Below are positions 63,180-64,000 of a stretch of 64,000 nt of DNA, one piece after another. Source of the stretch: Paramesorhizobium leguminum (GTDB taxonomy: Bacteria; Pseudomonadota; Alphaproteobacteria; Rhizobiales; Rhizobiaceae); contig NZ_QJTF01000008.1 in assembly GCF_003217235.1 (NCBI RefSeq), positions 62,001-126,000 on the forward strand, read 5' to 3'. The notes beneath the pieces were generated by a model that was given only the letters and a program-made list of their open reading frames with translations, was not told the origin of the DNA and searched no databases. The translations under genes were made by a program, and so were the position numbers. The stretch's first letter is position 1, and each line of letters opens with the position of its first letter.

Positions 63180-64000
63180 CTACACTAACCGCCCCTGTTC
63201 CACTGCCGCCTCGATGAACGAAGCAAACAGCGGGTGCGGTTCGAACGGGCGCGATTTCAGCTCCGGATGATACTGCACGCCGATGAACCAGGGATGATCG
63301 GGGTATTCGATGGTCTCCGGCAGAACGCCGTCCGGTGACATGCCCGAGAATACCAGCCCGCATTCCTCCAGCCGCTCCTTGTAGTCGACATTGACCTCGT
63401 AGCGGTGGCGGTGGCGTTCGAAAATTTCGGAAGAACCGTAGATGTCGGCGATGCGCGTCCCGCTCTTCAACCGCGCCTCATAGGCGCCGAGCCGCATGGT
63501 ACCGCCGAGATCGCCGGATTTGCTGCGCTTCTCCAGCATATTGCCCTTCAGCCATTCCGTCATCAGGCCGACGACCGGCTCCTTTGTCGGGCCGAACTCC
63601 GTCGAAGAGGCGCTTTCGATGCCGGCCAGATTGCGCGCGGCCTCGATGCAGGCCATCTGCATGCCGAAGCAGATGCCGAAATAAGGCACCTTGCGCTCGC
63701 GCGCGAACTTTGCCGCCAGGATCTTACCTTCCGAGCCGCGTTCGCCGAAGCCGCCCGGAACCAGGATGCCGTTCACTTTTTCCAGATATGGCGAGGGGTC
63801 TTCCTGCTCGAAAACCTCCGATTCGATCCAGTCGAGATTGACCTTCACGCGGTTCGCCATGCCGCCATGATGCAGCGCCTCGATGAGCGATTTATAGGCG
63901 TCTTTGAGGCCGGTATATTTGCCGACGATGGCGATGGTCACCTCGCCTTCCGGGTTATGGATGCGGTGTGACACTTCCTGCCAGCGCTCCATGCGCGGCT
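63180..64000 (-). CDS. pyrG: CTP synthase, C-terminal glutaminase part (gene runs beyond the window)
   Basis: The frame is open from the window edge to the stop at 63180, about 273 residues. It contains the linker [19 protein letters not shown] and the class I glutamine amidotransferase domain: [10 protein letters not shown], the nucleophile elbow [13 protein letters not shown] with the catalytic cysteine, and GVQYHPE with the histidine and glutamate. The synthetase half lies outside. CTP synthase makes CTP from UTP, ATP and glutamine. Confidence 0.95.
   Translation of the reverse strand, partial: PRMERWQEVSHRIHNPEGEVTIAIVGKYTGLKDAYKSLIEALHHGGMANRVKVNLDWIESEVFEQEDPSPYLEKVNGILVPGGFGERGSEGKILAAKFARERKVPYFGICFGMQMACIEAARNLAGIESASSTEFGPTKEPVVGLMTEWLKGNMLEKRSKSGDLGGTMRLGAYEARLKSGTRIADIYGSSEIFERHRHRYEVNVDYKERLEECGLVFSGMSPDGVLPETIEYPDHPWFIGVQYHPELKSRPFEPHPLFASFIEAAVEQGRLV

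Overview
The window is a 64 kb stretch of GC-rich chromosome from an alphaproteobacterium of the order Hyphomicrobiales (Rhizobiales), most like the Brucella/Ochrobactrum group. The evidence is the gene content and order: a suf cluster next to anmK and tyrS; an rne-amiC-mrcA-prfB block; dsbA-aroQ-accB-accC-aat; the phosphatidylcholine synthase gene pcs; and eno-kdsA-pyrG. The spaces between genes carry several families of palindromic repeats. No rRNA, tRNA, CRISPR array, phage or transposase gene was found. The species is not settled by sequence reading alone.

Layout. 1-2250: a large phosphoesterase (phospholipase C/acid phosphatase family), cut by the window start, with six tandem 47-residue repeats inserted in its catalytic domain. 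2599-5220: a lipoprotein, a MerR-type regulator and the magnesium channel mgtE. 5484-8288: a small envelope/polysaccharide cluster (tyrosine phosphatase, two small membrane proteins, family 25 glycosyltransferase, polysaccharide deacetylase). 8306-10660: a periplasmic ClpP-like protein and a DUF2336 protein. 10876-17975: an Fe-S cluster assembly operon read leftward (NifS-type cysteine desulfurase, sufB, a small coiled-coil gene, sufC, sufD, sufS, sufT-like), with a MITE-like element between sufD and sufS. 18243-25275: a hydrolase, anmK, tyrS and a giant AsmA-like protein. 25435-28191: bcp, an M23 envelope peptidase, a parDE toxin-antitoxin pair and a lone AbrB/MazE-type protein.

28352-36901: prfB with its programmed frameshift, mrcA (PBP1a), amiC and rne. 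37174-39326: a probable stress module (CBS protein, phosphoribosyltransferase, DUF2267, DUF3175); two of its promoters resemble general-stress sigma sites. 39368-43260: a DMT transporter of foreign-looking composition, a small zinc-ribbon protein, an aminotransferase and an M48 peptidase with TPRs. 43335-48065: dsbA-like, aroQ, accB, accC, aat, vapBC. 48132-50000: a divergent NmrA-like/LysR pair. 50071-54737: a BMP-type nucleoside ABC importer. 54902-57860: two tandem quinone oxidoreductase paralogues and pcs. 58040-64000: a UbiH-like monooxygenase, hspQ, eno, a secreted hydrolase, kdsA and the 3' part of pyrG.

Most of the window is housekeeping DNA. The least ordinary items are the repeat-interrupted phosphoesterase; the palindromic/MITE-like elements, which share a fixed core while their stems vary in a compensated way; the small coiled-coil gene coupled to sufB; and the candidate stress-response promoters.
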